The notes below the pieces were generated by a model, which was not told the origin of the DNA, ran no database searches, and worked only from the letters and a program-made list of their open reading frames with translations. DNA of 64,000 bases from Latrodectus hesperus (taxonomy: Eukaryota; Arthropoda; Arachnida; Araneae; Theridiidae). The DNA lies in assembly GCA_037975125.1 (NCBI GenBank), contig CM075858.1:64237640-64301639 (forward strand), in the 5' to 3' direction. Below are positions 45,241 to 59,209 of this stretch, piece by piece (the stretch's first letter is position 1; each line of letters begins with the position of its first letter). The translations under genes were made by a program, and so were the position numbers.

Positions 45241-47272
45241 CCGGATGATAGTATATGTTTAAATTGCTTAGCTTTATTACTGAATGAATGATAATGCTAC
45301 GAATACTAAGCCTTTTGATATGCTGCATCAAATTATTGACCAGGAAACCATTTGAAACGGAATATGTTGTTTTCATTACAGTCAATATAATATAGTAAAG
45401 AAAGTAAAAAATACAGTGTGATTTTACAAAACATTAAATTTTATAGGATATATGCAATGTATTTGACAATGATTTATGTGAGTTTATGTGTCTTGTATTC
45501 TTTTTGTAACAAATTAAAAGCATGTCATAAGATCCTAATATAAAAATGTATTAGTTAAATGCTCTATAATGACAAATAGCGAATAGATGGCCACTCTAAT
45601 ACTTGTAAATAAAAATAAACCCTCTGTCTTATGACAATACTTGCTCTAAATTTAACGAAAATGAATGACTTAATAGCTATATGAGAGATGATAAAAACCT
45701 GATCTCTGATCTAATGATGCAGAAAAAAAATTTTTTAATATGTTTTTGCTGATGACATAAGATTTTTAATTTTCCAAATAACTATTACTCACATAATATG
45801 TATTTGTGGTATTATAAAATTTTGTTTCGTGTCATGAGCTCATTTCTTTTACTGCACTGAATTACTAAACAGAAAATATACACTGAATTTTGTTTCATGT
45901 CATAAGCTTATTTAACTGAAAATGTGATCTACATTATCATATTTTCAAGGATTTGATTAACAATATTGAGCCTGGCAATGAAACTATCAAATTGACATCA
46001 CGATGATCTTTATACTATAAAATATAATTTATTCGTAAATATATCATAGATTAAATATAATTTTCAGAAATCTTTATGGAAATTCAATGTTTTAATGTTT
46101 TGTCTGTATTTAATCGATTGTAAATTTGTTCAACGTAATGATAAATAAAGATTGCGTCTTTGTTCTCCTAAACATAAAATACCAAACTTTTTAATACATT
46201 TATGGTATTCAGAAATATACATTAATAAAAGGAACGAAAATATAGTTATCAAAAACACTATAAAATATAATTTCATTATTATTTTTCAAAAATATGTGAC
46301 TTAAAATTTAAAACAAGAAAATGGGGGAAATTTATGTAACTGAATATATAAATTTATTAGTCAAATACGTAAATTATCCAGAAATTATAATGAAAGAAAT
46401 TTATATAAACATTTATTATTTATACATTGTTGAAATTAAAAAATAGGGGAATATAATCATATTTATGAAAAAAAAACTTTTCGGTAAATCACACTCATTA
46501 TAGCATAAATTTTTTTTAATTAAAATACTTTCATATCTAACGTTAAAGATAATTTTTTCTTTATTTGACACATACGCATGTTTTTATTGAGAACTGATGA
46601 ATGAATAAAAACTTTATTCAATTTTTTTTAAATGCCATAAATATGATTTATGCTCTGTGAAATTTATTAGTGGATTAATTTAGTAATAAATTAAGTCTTT
46701 GAAAATGTGTGTGTGTGATGATTTTCAGAAAAATTGATTCCAATTACTAAGTAAATTAATAATTCAATTATATGTATTTAACAAGCTTTAAGGAAAAATA
46801 ACTAGAATTATTATTTTTATCTATACAAAATAAGCAGTAGAGAAGAGTGACTTTATTCACAAAACAATTTAATAATTAAAATTACAAAAAGTTTGAAAAG
46901 ATAAAAATAAATTAACTAAATCAGTAGAATAAATTTAAATAAGCGTTTTAATTGGTAATAAAGGAAAATTTTACTGAAAATTAGAACTAATATCAAATGC
47001 CAAATTAATTGAACGTTTTAATTAAATAGATATTTAATATCAAGTATTTTTATGTTTTAGCATAAACTTATGACTTGAAACTGAAATAAAAATTGTATAT
47101 AATAAAAATTTTTGAAGGAAATTTACTAGTTTATTGTATTGTTATTGATAACAGTTACAATTGGAAATCACTGTATAATAATAAAAAATATTGATCAGGA
47201 TATTAATTTTCGTTAATTCGCTGTGGAAGAGTTTGAAAATCTCTCACTCAATATTTTGTTCCTATTTATTTC
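45241..47272. other. AT-rich non-coding DNA
   Basis: Nothing recognised. Confidence 0.6.
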
Positions 47273-47309
47273 ACCACTATATTATATCATATTGATATAA
47301 TATAGTTGG
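47273..47309. repeat. Perfect AT palindrome
   Basis: ACTATATTATATCA (47276-47289) is followed by a 3-base spacer and its exact reverse complement (47293-47306). A cruciform-prone site. Confidence 0.85.
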
Positions 47310-47498
47310 TGTTTATATATCAAATTATAGGCATTTATATAGTGGAGTTTATGTATCAAAATTGAATGATATAATTAACAAGATTATTATCTTAAAGCAA
47401 GAAAGGGAATTATTTTCTATACTTCATGTCAGAATAAACAAAAAAATATTTTAAATTTATTTTTTTTTCATTTACCAGGTCAAATACGTTAGCTTTTT

Positions 47499-48927
<1,429 letters not shown>

Positions 48928-48931
48928 ATAC

Positions 48932-49208
48932 TGTAGCGTGTAGCATGTAGCTGGTTTAATAGGAACAAAGAAATAGGTTCCTTAAATAGCTCAAAATATT
49001 TTATTACAATTTAAGGTACAATTTGAGCACAACACAGATACACACAGATACTACAAATAATACTAAATAACAACTAAAACATTTAAATTTGAAGAAAAAA
49101 ATAAACATGAGAGTCATATGGACATGTCTCATACCGTCGGTTGTTGGAGAGGGACTGGCCTTCTCGTTGACGATGCCATGGGTGGCGCTGCAGATAGAGG
49201 GCGCTACA
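48932..49208. mobile_element. Solo LTR, 277 bp
   Basis: The unit begins TGTAGCG and ends CGCTACA, a perfect 7 bp terminal inverted repeat in the TG...CA form of retroviral-type LTRs. The 4 bp ATAC flanks it on both sides (48928-48931 and 49209-49212), as expected for Gypsy-type integration. AATAAA occurs on both strands inside, so orientation is not certain. If read on the minus strand it starts TGTAGCGCCCTCTATC, like many arthropod Gypsy LTRs. No internal retrotransposon sequence is nearby, so it is a solo LTR left by recombination. Confidence 0.8.
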
Positions 49209-49989
49209 ATACTAAATTTTTTGTTTAAACATATACAGTGCTCCATCATATAGTTTAAGCACAATTAGTGCACCGTCATATGATATAAAATATAAGATTG
49301 TTTGCCTCTGTAATGTATTGTCTTTGAGATCTTTTTTAAATAGGTAAGACTCCTCTAATACATATTTGCTTTCATTAATAACCACATTATGCATGCATGA
49401 AAATTCAACTTATTTCTAACATTTAGCTTTATGATATGTCCTTAATATGATGTTATGTTTTGCTTATATTCATAGCAATTCCTTATCTTATTTCACTAAA
49501 AGTGTTTTTTGTTTATTTTGATCTTAATTGATTGTTTTATAATTTTATTGTTAATTTATAGCTTAGTTGTTAAATTTAAAAGTTAATTTTAATAAATTTG
49601 ACCCTGCAAAGCAGAAAGTTTATTGGCGCTGTAAGACATATCATAGCCACCTCATAAATTGCCTTCCGAATTACTTTAAATGTGTTGATATTTTCAAAGA
49701 TAGTGGACATTATTCATGTCTCACAAGGGAAGAAATCCGAAAAACTCCCAAGCACTCACTCCAACACACATGCACGCAGAAAATTAAATACTTGTTGTTC
49801 CACAGTGACAGGGAGAGAACTCGAAAACTTTGGTTCTGTAGAAAGTTGTTTTACTTCTAGGCCCTGATGAATTCCTTAATAATATATGATATAAACTTTG
49901 ACAGATACATGCAATTTTTTGGATGGAAATAACACATGCCATTAATGATCTTAAACTGAAAATAGTAATATGATGCATGGCTTCCTAGT

Positions 49990-50420
49990 TAGATATCCAG
50001 CATGTTCTGATGGGGCTTGATTATGCCTATCGGGGATAGTAAAGAGGATCATACACCCTCCCTTTTTCCCTTTTAGACGGTGGGTACTATAATCCCCTAA
50101 GTAGATTGCAACTGACTCTCACTTCTCATTTTACATAGACATCCCCAAATACGATGAAAAAATGATGCAGAGATCGTAAAGAGATTAGTGTGGGTGGGAA
50201 TACACCGAATGTTCTACGAGTTCCTCCCCTCCCTATGACCTCCCACACAGAGTGGATTGTGTCTATATGTTTGAGTATTTGCGGGGAACACCAAAATCCG
50301 AGTCATACCGTGACCCGCATGGATGATTCTTTCCTTACTACTTCTTGATTTTTTTCCCCTTTTTATCCCTCTAAACAATGACAGAAGGGAAAAACGATTT
50401 GGAAATTTTATCATCAATTG
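49990..50420. other. GC-richer single-copy island
   Basis: A complex block with C- and G-rich runs. A minus-strand frame of 67 codons covers part of it without a domain. Similar in texture to the islands at 24.3 and 55.2 kb. Confidence 0.3.
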
Positions 50421-51347
50421 AGTGATTCTTTATTAATCTGCAGTTTTTTCATTCTTTTATTTTTTGATATTTTATAGCTATGGTTAAATAGGCTTAGATA
50501 CATAACAGAGAAAAATTAATAGCATTTGCTTATAATCAAATGTTGTTGCATGTTATTTTTCGAATTATCCTTTTTCTAAGTGTGACAAATTAAATGTATT
50601 TGATTTATTAAAGAAATACCAATACATTAACGATGATTTGTTAAGAAAATACTAATATAATATAATAACGAAATATCAATTCAAATTAATCATTAAATTA
50701 TTTTTTAATTTATTAATTATTTGAAAAAAAATACTGCATTTATGGTAATTTTCAAAAGGGAATAAAATAATAAAATTATCGGTCTAGAATTGTATTTAAC
50801 AATATAAAATTGCAAATTAAGTATATATAGTATTTTTACAAAGTAATTAAAATAATACTTTAGATTATATATCATTTAAATTTTTCATCAAGCAATGTAA
50901 AATGATGATTTTGTCATAAACTTAGATATAAAATAGTGTTTCACATTATTTTTATGAAAAGTGAGCCGCATTTGTCCTTTAATAATTTCTAAATAGTTCC
51001 TTATAAAAATATTTTAAATGAAGGAAAAGGGATAATTTAAAAATGTTATTATTATTAAAGTACTTTATACTTATATTACATAGTAATTTAGAACTTATAT
51101 TTAGAAATTCTAAAACTTCATGGTCTAAAATAATTTTGAGAGTTAAAATGAGAAAATTGTTTTTAAAAGCAATTTTGTGAGCGATAAAATTAAGTCGTAT
51201 ATTGACACATTTTTGATGTAAATATATTTGATAGTAAAAATATTTTAGACTTATAAAAGGGAAAAATATTTGTTGATTCGAAATATTCCTTTTAATTTTT
51301 TTATAGCTTTATCAAATTATTGGTACTTTTCTACAAGAATCTTTTTG
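50421..51347. other. AT-rich non-coding DNA
   Basis: Nothing recognised. Confidence 0.6.
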
Positions 51348-51362
51348 AAAAAACTTTACTAG
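51348..51362. repeat. Target-site duplication, left copy
   Basis: The sequence A6-CTTTACTAG matches the bases following the poly(A) tail at 51489-51497, with the preceding A residues merged into the tail. Confidence 0.8.
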
Positions 51363-51488
51363 GACGATGGTAGGTCTTTGGTGACCGGAGCTCCTGTGCA
51401 AAAGCACGTATCTCCAATATTAACTTATTTTATATAAAGAATCTAATTATGTTTGTCATAATTTATAGTAAAAAAAAAAAAAAAAAAA
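51363..51488 (+). mobile_element. Short polyadenylated retro-insertion with target duplication
   Basis: About 107 bp of unique sequence end in a run of about 18 A. The flanking sequence CTTTACTAG, preceded by A residues, occurs just before the insert (51354-51362) and just after the A run (51489-51497), so the target duplication is 9 to 15 bp. This is the signature of an RNA reverse-transcribed at the target. The 5' part can fold: GTGCAAAAGCAC is a hairpin inside GGAG...CTCC, preceded by GGTCTTTGGTGACC. The source could be a structured small RNA or the 3' end of an mRNA. There is no AATAAA before the A run and the parent is not recognised. Confidence 0.75.
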
Positions 51489-51497
51489 CTTTACTAG

Positions 51498-52169
51498 CAT
51501 TAATCAAGAACTTTAAAATTTAATGAGTTAACACAATATTACATTTTTATGTTATATATAATATATTTTATTACCAAAATTTTAAAAAATGAATCGTAAC
51601 AATTTCTCCATGAAGACAATTAAAACACACCTTTAGACGAAGACGTTTGATGTTTTAATAAAAAATTCTTTAAAATTCTGTTGTTCTTATGAGAGTTTAA
51701 CAAATTACTAAATATTATCCCGAAAAAAATTAAAGACTAAAATGTAAAGTTGTTTTCTTTAATTCAATTATTTTCAATACCGAAAAATATTATTCACTTT
51801 AAAATGTAAAATATTAATAAAAAGCTGGTCTTAGTGACACTAAATGCACGAAATTTTTGTTAAAAATGTAACACTTATTATATAGATTATTAATCATATA
51901 AATTAATATACTACATGACATTTCCTATTTTATTTCCTTATGATGGCTATGAATGTGACAGAAAAATGTATTTTACTTATTAATAGATATTAAATATAAA
52001 AAATCCTTTTATTGTAGTCTTATTACTTTTAGGCTCATTATTAAGCTAACTCAGTGTTATGTGTGATTAAATGACTGAAATAGTAAAAAATATCTCAAAG
52101 ACACAACAATATTTCTCTTTTAATATTTAAATGAAGGATGAAATATAATTTGCACTGTTTGGTTTGTTT
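51498..52169. other. AT-rich non-coding DNA
   Basis: Nothing recognised. Confidence 0.6.
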
Positions 52170-52325
52170 GTCGCTATAGGGTACGCATACGAGGGCTATA
52201 TAAATCGGGACCTATGGTTTAAAGTGGATTCCGAAATACTACAAACATCCATGTTCAAGGTGGGATTCGAGCTCACGAACTGTTGAATTAATGAGCGCAA
52301 ACAATTCGGATACCAGCTAGGCTGA
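52170..52325 (-). repeat. tRNA-derived SINE, 5' part
   Basis: On the minus strand CAGTTCGTGAGCTCGAATCCC carries a box B. It is followed by AACATGGATGTTTGTAG and TTTCGGAATCCACTTTAAACC, then GGTCCCGATTTATATAG. The head is related to the relics at 3.7 and 20.9 kb and the post-box part to that at 4.4 kb. This is the most readable copy of this subfamily. The 3' end is not defined. Confidence 0.65.
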
Positions 52326-53304
52326 AATTCGCTGTAACAGAAATGCATTAATTAAACAGTATACTGACAAGAATTATGAATATGAAATAAAAATTTTTTT
52401 TAACTTAATTGGTAATGTGATTAGCTATGAAATGACGGCATTATTTTTTCTTTTAGTCTTACCTCTCAAGATAGTACTTGTAAGCTTTCTTTAAAATTAT
52501 ATTGTCAATGTTATGTTTTTTTAATTGGTTGCTATAATATCTAGTGGCCTAGAATCTCTGCAACATTTCTTTAGTATTTGAATGGATGATAAAACTTTAC
52601 TCAACTACTGTCACCACTGTAGAAGAAACCACTAAGTTTAAATAATGTCTGCATAATTTTTGTAAGAAAAATATAATTTAAAATTTTTTTGTCATATTTT
52701 GCCTACCTTGAATGTGATTAATTTTGGATATGAATATTTTAGTGAAAGAATAACATATTGTTTAATTTAGTCATAAATGGTTACATATAAAATGTTTTAA
52801 TGAAAAAAAGTAGTCTTACCTTCAATACTACATATAAGCTTTTTGGTAAGTTAGATTTTATGTGTCATACCTCATTATTTGGTTACCAATTGCCGAGTGA
52901 CTTAGAAATTGAGCCACATTTCTTTTGTATTTTATAGGAGAATAAAATATTTGGTTTCATCATTCTCCTCACTTGACGAGAAAAAGTAGTTAAAAGAAAA
53001 CATACTATTTAGTAATATGTCTGCAATAATGTATTAAAATTCTATACGTATCAACTTTTGTACATATAAAGACGATAATATTATCTTTACAAATTTGAGT
53101 TTGTTATGCGTTTTAAAAGGATAACACGGATAATTTTTTATCACTTTTAGAAATGAATTTTTTAATGAAAGAAAAATTTTCGTTTCTCTTGAACAGTATT
53201 TATGAAAACTGCATTTATGTATTTTTTTATAGAAAAATTCAAAATGAAATTTGACATTTTCATCTAAAATGAAGCTGAAATTTATTAATGGACTCTTCAT
53301 TTTA

Positions 53305-53990
53305 AAATGACCCGAAAGCTATTAGAATATGTTCCGCTTCTACACCAATGAAAAACGACCATTTTTCTCAGAAGAGCAGAGGGTAATTTGTTTCCCCAAG
53401 AAGCAGACGATAATTTATCTCTTCACAAATCGATCGTTTTCTCACCCAGTGCTTCGTGATTTCAAATTCACAAACGATGGCCGAGTTTATTATCACGACA
53501 AGCGAAATAGTTCTAGTTTGAAAAGACTCCTAGAGGCTCTTTGTGTCTGGGACGAAATACGCAATGGTCTTATGACAAATATCGAAGGCAAGTGCTCTCT
53601 GGAAAGGAGAAACTCATTACACCAGACTGTGGAGGGAGGGGGATTGAGGGGACGCCTGTGTGTGTGTTGACATTACGAATCCGTTTGGAGAAAAGGGGTG
53701 ACAGGGGGTTTGGTTGGACAGCTATTCCGGTGGTAAACATCAGGACTGTGTGTGTATGTGTGCACACAGAGTGCTGCGAACCATGTGTACATTGAATGTG
53801 TGTGTGGAGGGCTTTCCTTTGTGAAGGCTTAACCAAACAATGGTCACCCTACGGTGGAGGGGGTCAACATAAACTTTAACCCCCCGTTCTTCAGGCCATT
53901 TGTTCTGGGTAAACAAAAGGATAGACCAGCGACAAACCTTTTGCGGATGAAACGTGTGGGGTGGTTCAGAAATTGCAACAAATGATTATT
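53305..53990. other. GC-richer island with GT-rich end
   Basis: Complex sequence passing into G-rich and TGTG-rich stretches (53650-53830). A plus-strand frame of 113 codons (53329-53670) matches no family I recognise and ends in the GT-rich part, so it is probably fortuitous. CGAGTTTATTATCACGAC lies near 53482. Confidence 0.3.
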
Positions 53991-55149
53991 GTTTAAAATC
54001 AGTTCCTAAAGTGGTAAATTATTGAATATCAATGTGATAATTCTAGGTACTTGAATACTAGTTCAAAATTTTGATTCAACTGAAGTCTCATCAAATTGTA
54101 TACTCTCTTATATACTTAATTATATAATAAATTATTCATTTTTAAAGTTTTAAATTATTAACAGTTTTGGTATGGTATTTATTTCATAATATCTGAAATT
54201 TTAAAATATTAGATTTATAATTAATTATAGAGATTTTTAAATAAATATTTATGCATATAATTTTATATTTAGCTTGTATTTACTATTTCTCATATTTTTA
54301 TGCTATATTATACACGTATTTCAATTTAAATAAGTTTCCAAATTTATATAAGTTAAATAATATTATGTACGCTTTAATGCAAAGAAAAAAATAATTCGAA
54401 TAAGTATTTTAGGGTATAAAAATTATTACGAAATAAAATATTCATACGTTTAAAATATTAACTATATCTTTTAGTTCTCTTGAATAAATATGAGTTTTCG
54501 AATGGAATAACTAATAATATAATATTTATTTATTATTTTTTGGGAATTTGTAAGAAATAAACTAAGAGGTAAATATTTGTCCGAGTTTTACAACAAATAA
54601 ATTATTTATATCAAGTAATATAGTTGATTAAATATCAAATGAATAATTTGGAATCATTAAATACACTTGCAATGTTAATGTTCATACTGTATTGCAAAAA
54701 GTCGATACTAAGTAATGAAATGAAGAAAATTTTTATTTATAATGTATATCAATAAATTTTTTTTTAATTTATTGAATCCATTCTAAAAATTTGTTTATGA
54801 AAGTATAATTAAAGCATGAATTTATCTGTAAATTAATTGCTTGAAATACAAGAAAGAAATTATTCACTTAGTGTCAAATAAACTAAATTTATATTTTAAT
54901 GAAATTCATCTAAATAATGTAAATTTTTTAACGGTAAGAGAAATAATTATTTATCTTCATTCTTTAAATGTATACTCAGTCATTATAACTATATGTATTC
55001 TCATAATGAATTGCATAAAAATCGTGTATAATTATATTGTAAGTGCATATTGTGTTTTAATTCCTATATCGATATGTCAAATAATTTATATCAAGAAATA
55101 GAAACAAAAGGACTTTTTTAATTCTCTTCTAAATAAATTTTCATTTTGC
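53991..55149. other. AT-rich non-coding DNA
   Basis: Nothing recognised. Confidence 0.6.
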
Positions 55150-55560
55150 AACGATAATTTCTAGAAAGGGCATTTACCCTTAAAGTATCGATGATTTTGT
55201 CTGCGTTAATAATAGACAACCCCTGGCTCAGGAAATTCCTTTTTGTCAGCAAACTCTCTGTCTATAGGACGTAGAATCGAACGATGTTTAAATCACCTAG
55301 ACTTACTAAACGTATCCGTTATTCCCGACTTGGGCAAACACCAGCGACCCCTGGCGGCCGGGTGGAAGCCCTTAATCCGAACCGTACCATCCTTGTCCTC
55401 ATAATATCGGAGTAAATATTGAGACCGGAACCCAATTGCAATGGAAGGATGGGGGGACACCAGCAAAGACATTATGTTGACAGAGTAATTATTGTCAGAA
55501 TAGAATCGAAGAAACATTTTCTCTTCTCCCTTTTTATCTACCCCCAACCCCCTGTCGCAG
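55150..55560. promoter_or_regulatory. GC-richer island with CTCF-like motif
   Basis: A complex block. On the minus strand CCGCCAGGGGTCGC (55344-55357) matches the CTCF consensus CCASYAGRKGGCRS at 12 of 14 positions. This could mark an insulator or looping anchor if the host has a CTCF with conserved specificity. No coding frame of note. Confidence 0.3.
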
Positions 55561-57261
55561 AATGAATTGAATTAAGACTAAATGTAGAGAATATCTTGGT
55601 GATAAAATGAAATTGGTGAAATTTTCAAAAGCGAAGGATGAAGTGTGGGATGACGTTTCGTATAACTGCAGTTAAATGATGGAATAATATTATTTTCTTT
55701 TTTATATAAAGAACTGGTGATGTTAAAAATGTGCCTTTTCGAAAGTTTTTTTTATTTTATTTATATTTTACATTAAAGTGTTTGCTTATTACTTTTGCTA
55801 TTTACTTAAAATATGAAATGAAGATATTTACTGAAATATATTTGAGCAGTTATAGAATTTTTTTATACTTGAATCCGTTTAAAATGTTAAGATTCTATCG
55901 CTTGCAATTTAATATGTTTATATAGTTCACAGTAAATATTTTAATATCATTAATAAGGAAATTGCGTGTTTTAAATATATTTAAAATATTGTATTAAAAT
56001 ATTGTATTAATATATATTAGAAATTTAGGTATAGTTAAAATTAGCATTTAAATATTAAAAGGCATTTTATATTTGTATGCTAAGTATAAATATATTTCAA
56101 TTTTAAAAGTAAATGAAATATATATTTAATGCACGCATTTTCAATGCTATAAAATATTTAAATAATTTATATAAAACATACAAATTTTCCTACTTTGGTT
56201 TCAATTAATATATACCCCATGAAGTAAAATTATTTAAAAAATTTATAACTTAACATAACAATAAACTAAATGATTTAATACACAAGAGTACAAACGTAAA
56301 ATAAAAAAAAATATTTTAAAGTTAAGCTATTTAATTACACATAAGATTTTAAATTTAAGCAAATTTTGATATCCAACATATTCTGTACAATTAATCATTA
56401 TTTGGATTTATTTAAAATTTATTTTTTATTATTTTTTTAAACTAATTAAATATGTAAGGTATGGTATCATAAAATGAAACCAATATTCACCTATAGAAAA
56501 AATATCTGGATATTTGGATATTGACAATAATTTTTGATATGATACATTTTAAAAAACTGTTAAATGAAAAAAATATATTAATTTATTTTAGTTTTTATCA
56601 TAAAAAGTTTTATTTTAATTTATATCCAAATCATGAAGTCTTTAGTCATATAAACACATAAAACAATTGAATTCATTCTAAAGCTGCAATTTATGATTTG
56701 ATGAAATTCAAGCCTATTTTAATATTGTATTCTCTGCAAAAAAATTTCAGAGGAAAGATTTTTTTTCAGGAACAAGATGCAGTTAATTCTTTGAATAAAG
56801 AGATTGCCATAAAATAAATTAAAGAAAATGAGTTGTAAATTGCACTTCTAGTTTAATCAATAAAATTCTAAAGCAAATCTCAAATTACATTAAAATTATT
56901 TTAATCATCAGTTCTCCTTTTTTTCTTAATATTCTTAAAAATATATTTAAAATCTCAAAAATTTATTTTAAGGAAAAAAAAAAAAAAAAAAAAAAAAAAA
57001 ACTTTCCTCAAAATTTATATCGAAATTAAATTTTATTTCATTGACCAATAAAGATATAAACCAATAAAGATATTTTTAACAGCTAATTATATGTGATGCT
57101 TACTATATATTTATGATTATTGTTTTACTTGCAATCAAATTTTTATGAGTCTAATCACTGATGTATATTAAACATTAATTAGTAATTCAGAAAATTGTCT
57201 TTTAATTTAAAGTATTTCTTTTTTAAATACATAAATTCAGTTAGTACAATTACATTAAGTT
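55561..57261. other. AT-rich non-coding DNA with poly(A) tract
   Basis: Low-complexity A/T sequence. A run of 28 A lies at 56974-57001, with CTCAAAAATTTAT before it and CTCAAAATTTAT after it. This could be an old retroposition tail, but no source sequence is recognisable. Confidence 0.55.
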
Positions 57262-57770
57262 TATTTCGGAATCCCATGAAGTTTATTTTCAATGGATTCC
57301 TTCTCATGTAGACATATACGGCAATGATCAGGTGGATAGACTGGCTAAGGAGGGCTGTTACGACGATAATCCTTCCTCTTCAACACCTACCTTTTTAGAA
57401 CATCAGTCCAATATTAATTCTGAAATTTTGAAAGGGTGGAGGATTCCTCCCTGCCAACACTGGTACGCGGGAAAAGAACCTGGCTCTTCATTCGCCCTCA
57501 ATTGTGACAGAACTTCTAGAACAAGCAATTTCCAGACTAGCAAGTGGCCACACTAGAGGTCTCACGTATTTCAAAGGCAGGAGGTCTGCTCTAAAAGTAA
57601 AACTGAGCAGGCTTCTCCTAATCACATCCTTTACTGTTCAGGACTTTACAGAGAGGATATATACACATCCCCCCTTCTGGTACATGATTTCCTTAGGGTC
57701 AGCGGCCTGATGGACTTTGTCTGAGTTCGTCAGACATTTGGGGGATAAGCCAGAACAACAACAACATTAT
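57262..57770 (+). pseudogene. LINE 3' end: RNase H and C-terminal region, broken
   Basis: The 3' end of a non-LTR retrotransposon ORF2, whose RNase H domain removes RNA from the RNA/DNA hybrid made during reverse transcription. The frame begins SHEVYFQWIPSH (57272 on) and continues IYGNDQVDRLAKEG, the last conserved block of such RNase H domains with its Asp. A shifted frame gives ISRLASGHTRGLTYFKG, and a third CSKSKTEQASPNHILYCSGL, which carries a partial Cys/His knuckle. It ends HDFLRVSGLMDFV and TGA at 57720. At least two frameshifts make it dead. The 3' end is AGAACAACAACAACATTA. Everything upstream is missing, as in 5'-truncated LINE insertions. The C-terminal wording resembles elements I associate with orb-weaver spiders. 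Confidence 0.8.
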
Positions 57771-59205
57771 TTACAAAGAATTTTTACGCGTTTATTCATG
57801 TTTTGTCGTGATCCCAATTTCCAATGGCTACTTCGATTAGAAACAAAATTTCCATGCGGTTTTAAACATCATTTAATAGGAAAAATTGCAGTAGTTAAAG
57901 CTAATTAAAACTGATTATTAATGGGGATCGAAGCTTACTTATTGTAAGTATCAGGTTCGTGAGGTAGTTTCTATCTAACGTTAATATCTATTCTAGCTGT
58001 TTCTTCAGTAAGTTTTTGTGAATATTTAACGCGAAAAAGCGGAAGTACCAATATTTTAGGAGGAAGGAAACCTGTTCTCTTAAAACACGATAATTACATC
58101 GTACGTTTTGCTCTCTACATCATTTTGAAGCTAAATTTTATTTTATTATTTTAATTAATTTTCTAAATAAATTTGTAACTTTTAGTAACTTATTTTTATT
58201 GGCCAATATAATACAAAAATTTGCTATGGAATATTCCTTAAATTTCATAAATCTATTATTTAATTAATAGTTAAACTTTAAAAATTTTATAAAAGTTATT
58301 TAAATAGACACGAATAATAAAAATGATTTTTGGGATTTTTAAATCATATGTTGCGTTGAATGAAATATTCACATCGCAATCTCTTCTGTGTGTTTTCTAA
58401 TAAAGCTTGTAAATTTTGTGTCCTTAACATATTTTGTATTTTTGAGTAATGTACAAAATGTTTTTCAACTATTCTTGTTTGTAACATAATTAAAGTTGAT
58501 TTTAGTTCATATTATTTATTATTCTTTTTCCCCTTATAAAAAGCTATAGTGAAAGTTATTTTTAAAACTGTAGATCACACACAGAATCCAGAGGATTGCA
58601 TACTTGTCTGAATATTTAAATTGACCTCATAATGGCTAATACGATGAGAACTATGGGATTCGTTTTCTTCTTTTTTTAAAAGTGAGTGATGGTATTTGCT
58701 GAATTTTTGTTTTATAAATAATAGATTATATTTTTTAAGCTTTGTTCTTACACAATACACATTTCTTATCTTATGCACACTTTGAAGTAATAAGCAATCA
58801 GGAAATATTCGAGATAGTTATTGAATGTTCGTTGAATAATAAAAAAACCATGCTTTGGAAACTTGAAAGTGGCTCTTTTTAAAAGATAAAATTTGACTTT
58901 AACTATTCAAAGTTTTCAAATTTAAAATTTGATTGAATAAAAATGACAAAGAAATTTAAATGAATTATTTTATTTTCATTGTATTTGCTTTATTTTTTTA
59001 AAAAATGCTTGTTGAATAAATCGAATTTTCTGAATTTCTAATATATTAGTATACATTAATTTTTTATAATTTAACTGTCACACACAAGCTATATAAAATA
59101 TTTATTTAAATTTTGAGGTTTTTAAGAAATTTTCCCTTTTTAATTTTAGTGATATATTTAAAGTATATAAATTATTTTAACTGCTAAAACTGTATCGAAA
59201 AATTT
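57771..59205. other. AT-rich non-coding DNA
   Basis: A more complex patch at about 57900-58130 directly after the LINE has no identifiable content. Nothing else recognised. Confidence 0.55.
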
Positions 59206-59209
59206 TGTG

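Noticed and set aside
53329..53670. 113-codon plus-strand frame
   Set aside because: No recognisable family, and it ends in a GT-rich tract; could be chance in a GC-richer island.
57957..57973. let-7-like TGAGGTAGT
   Set aside because: Only the seed region agrees, and no complementary arm for a hairpin lies nearby.
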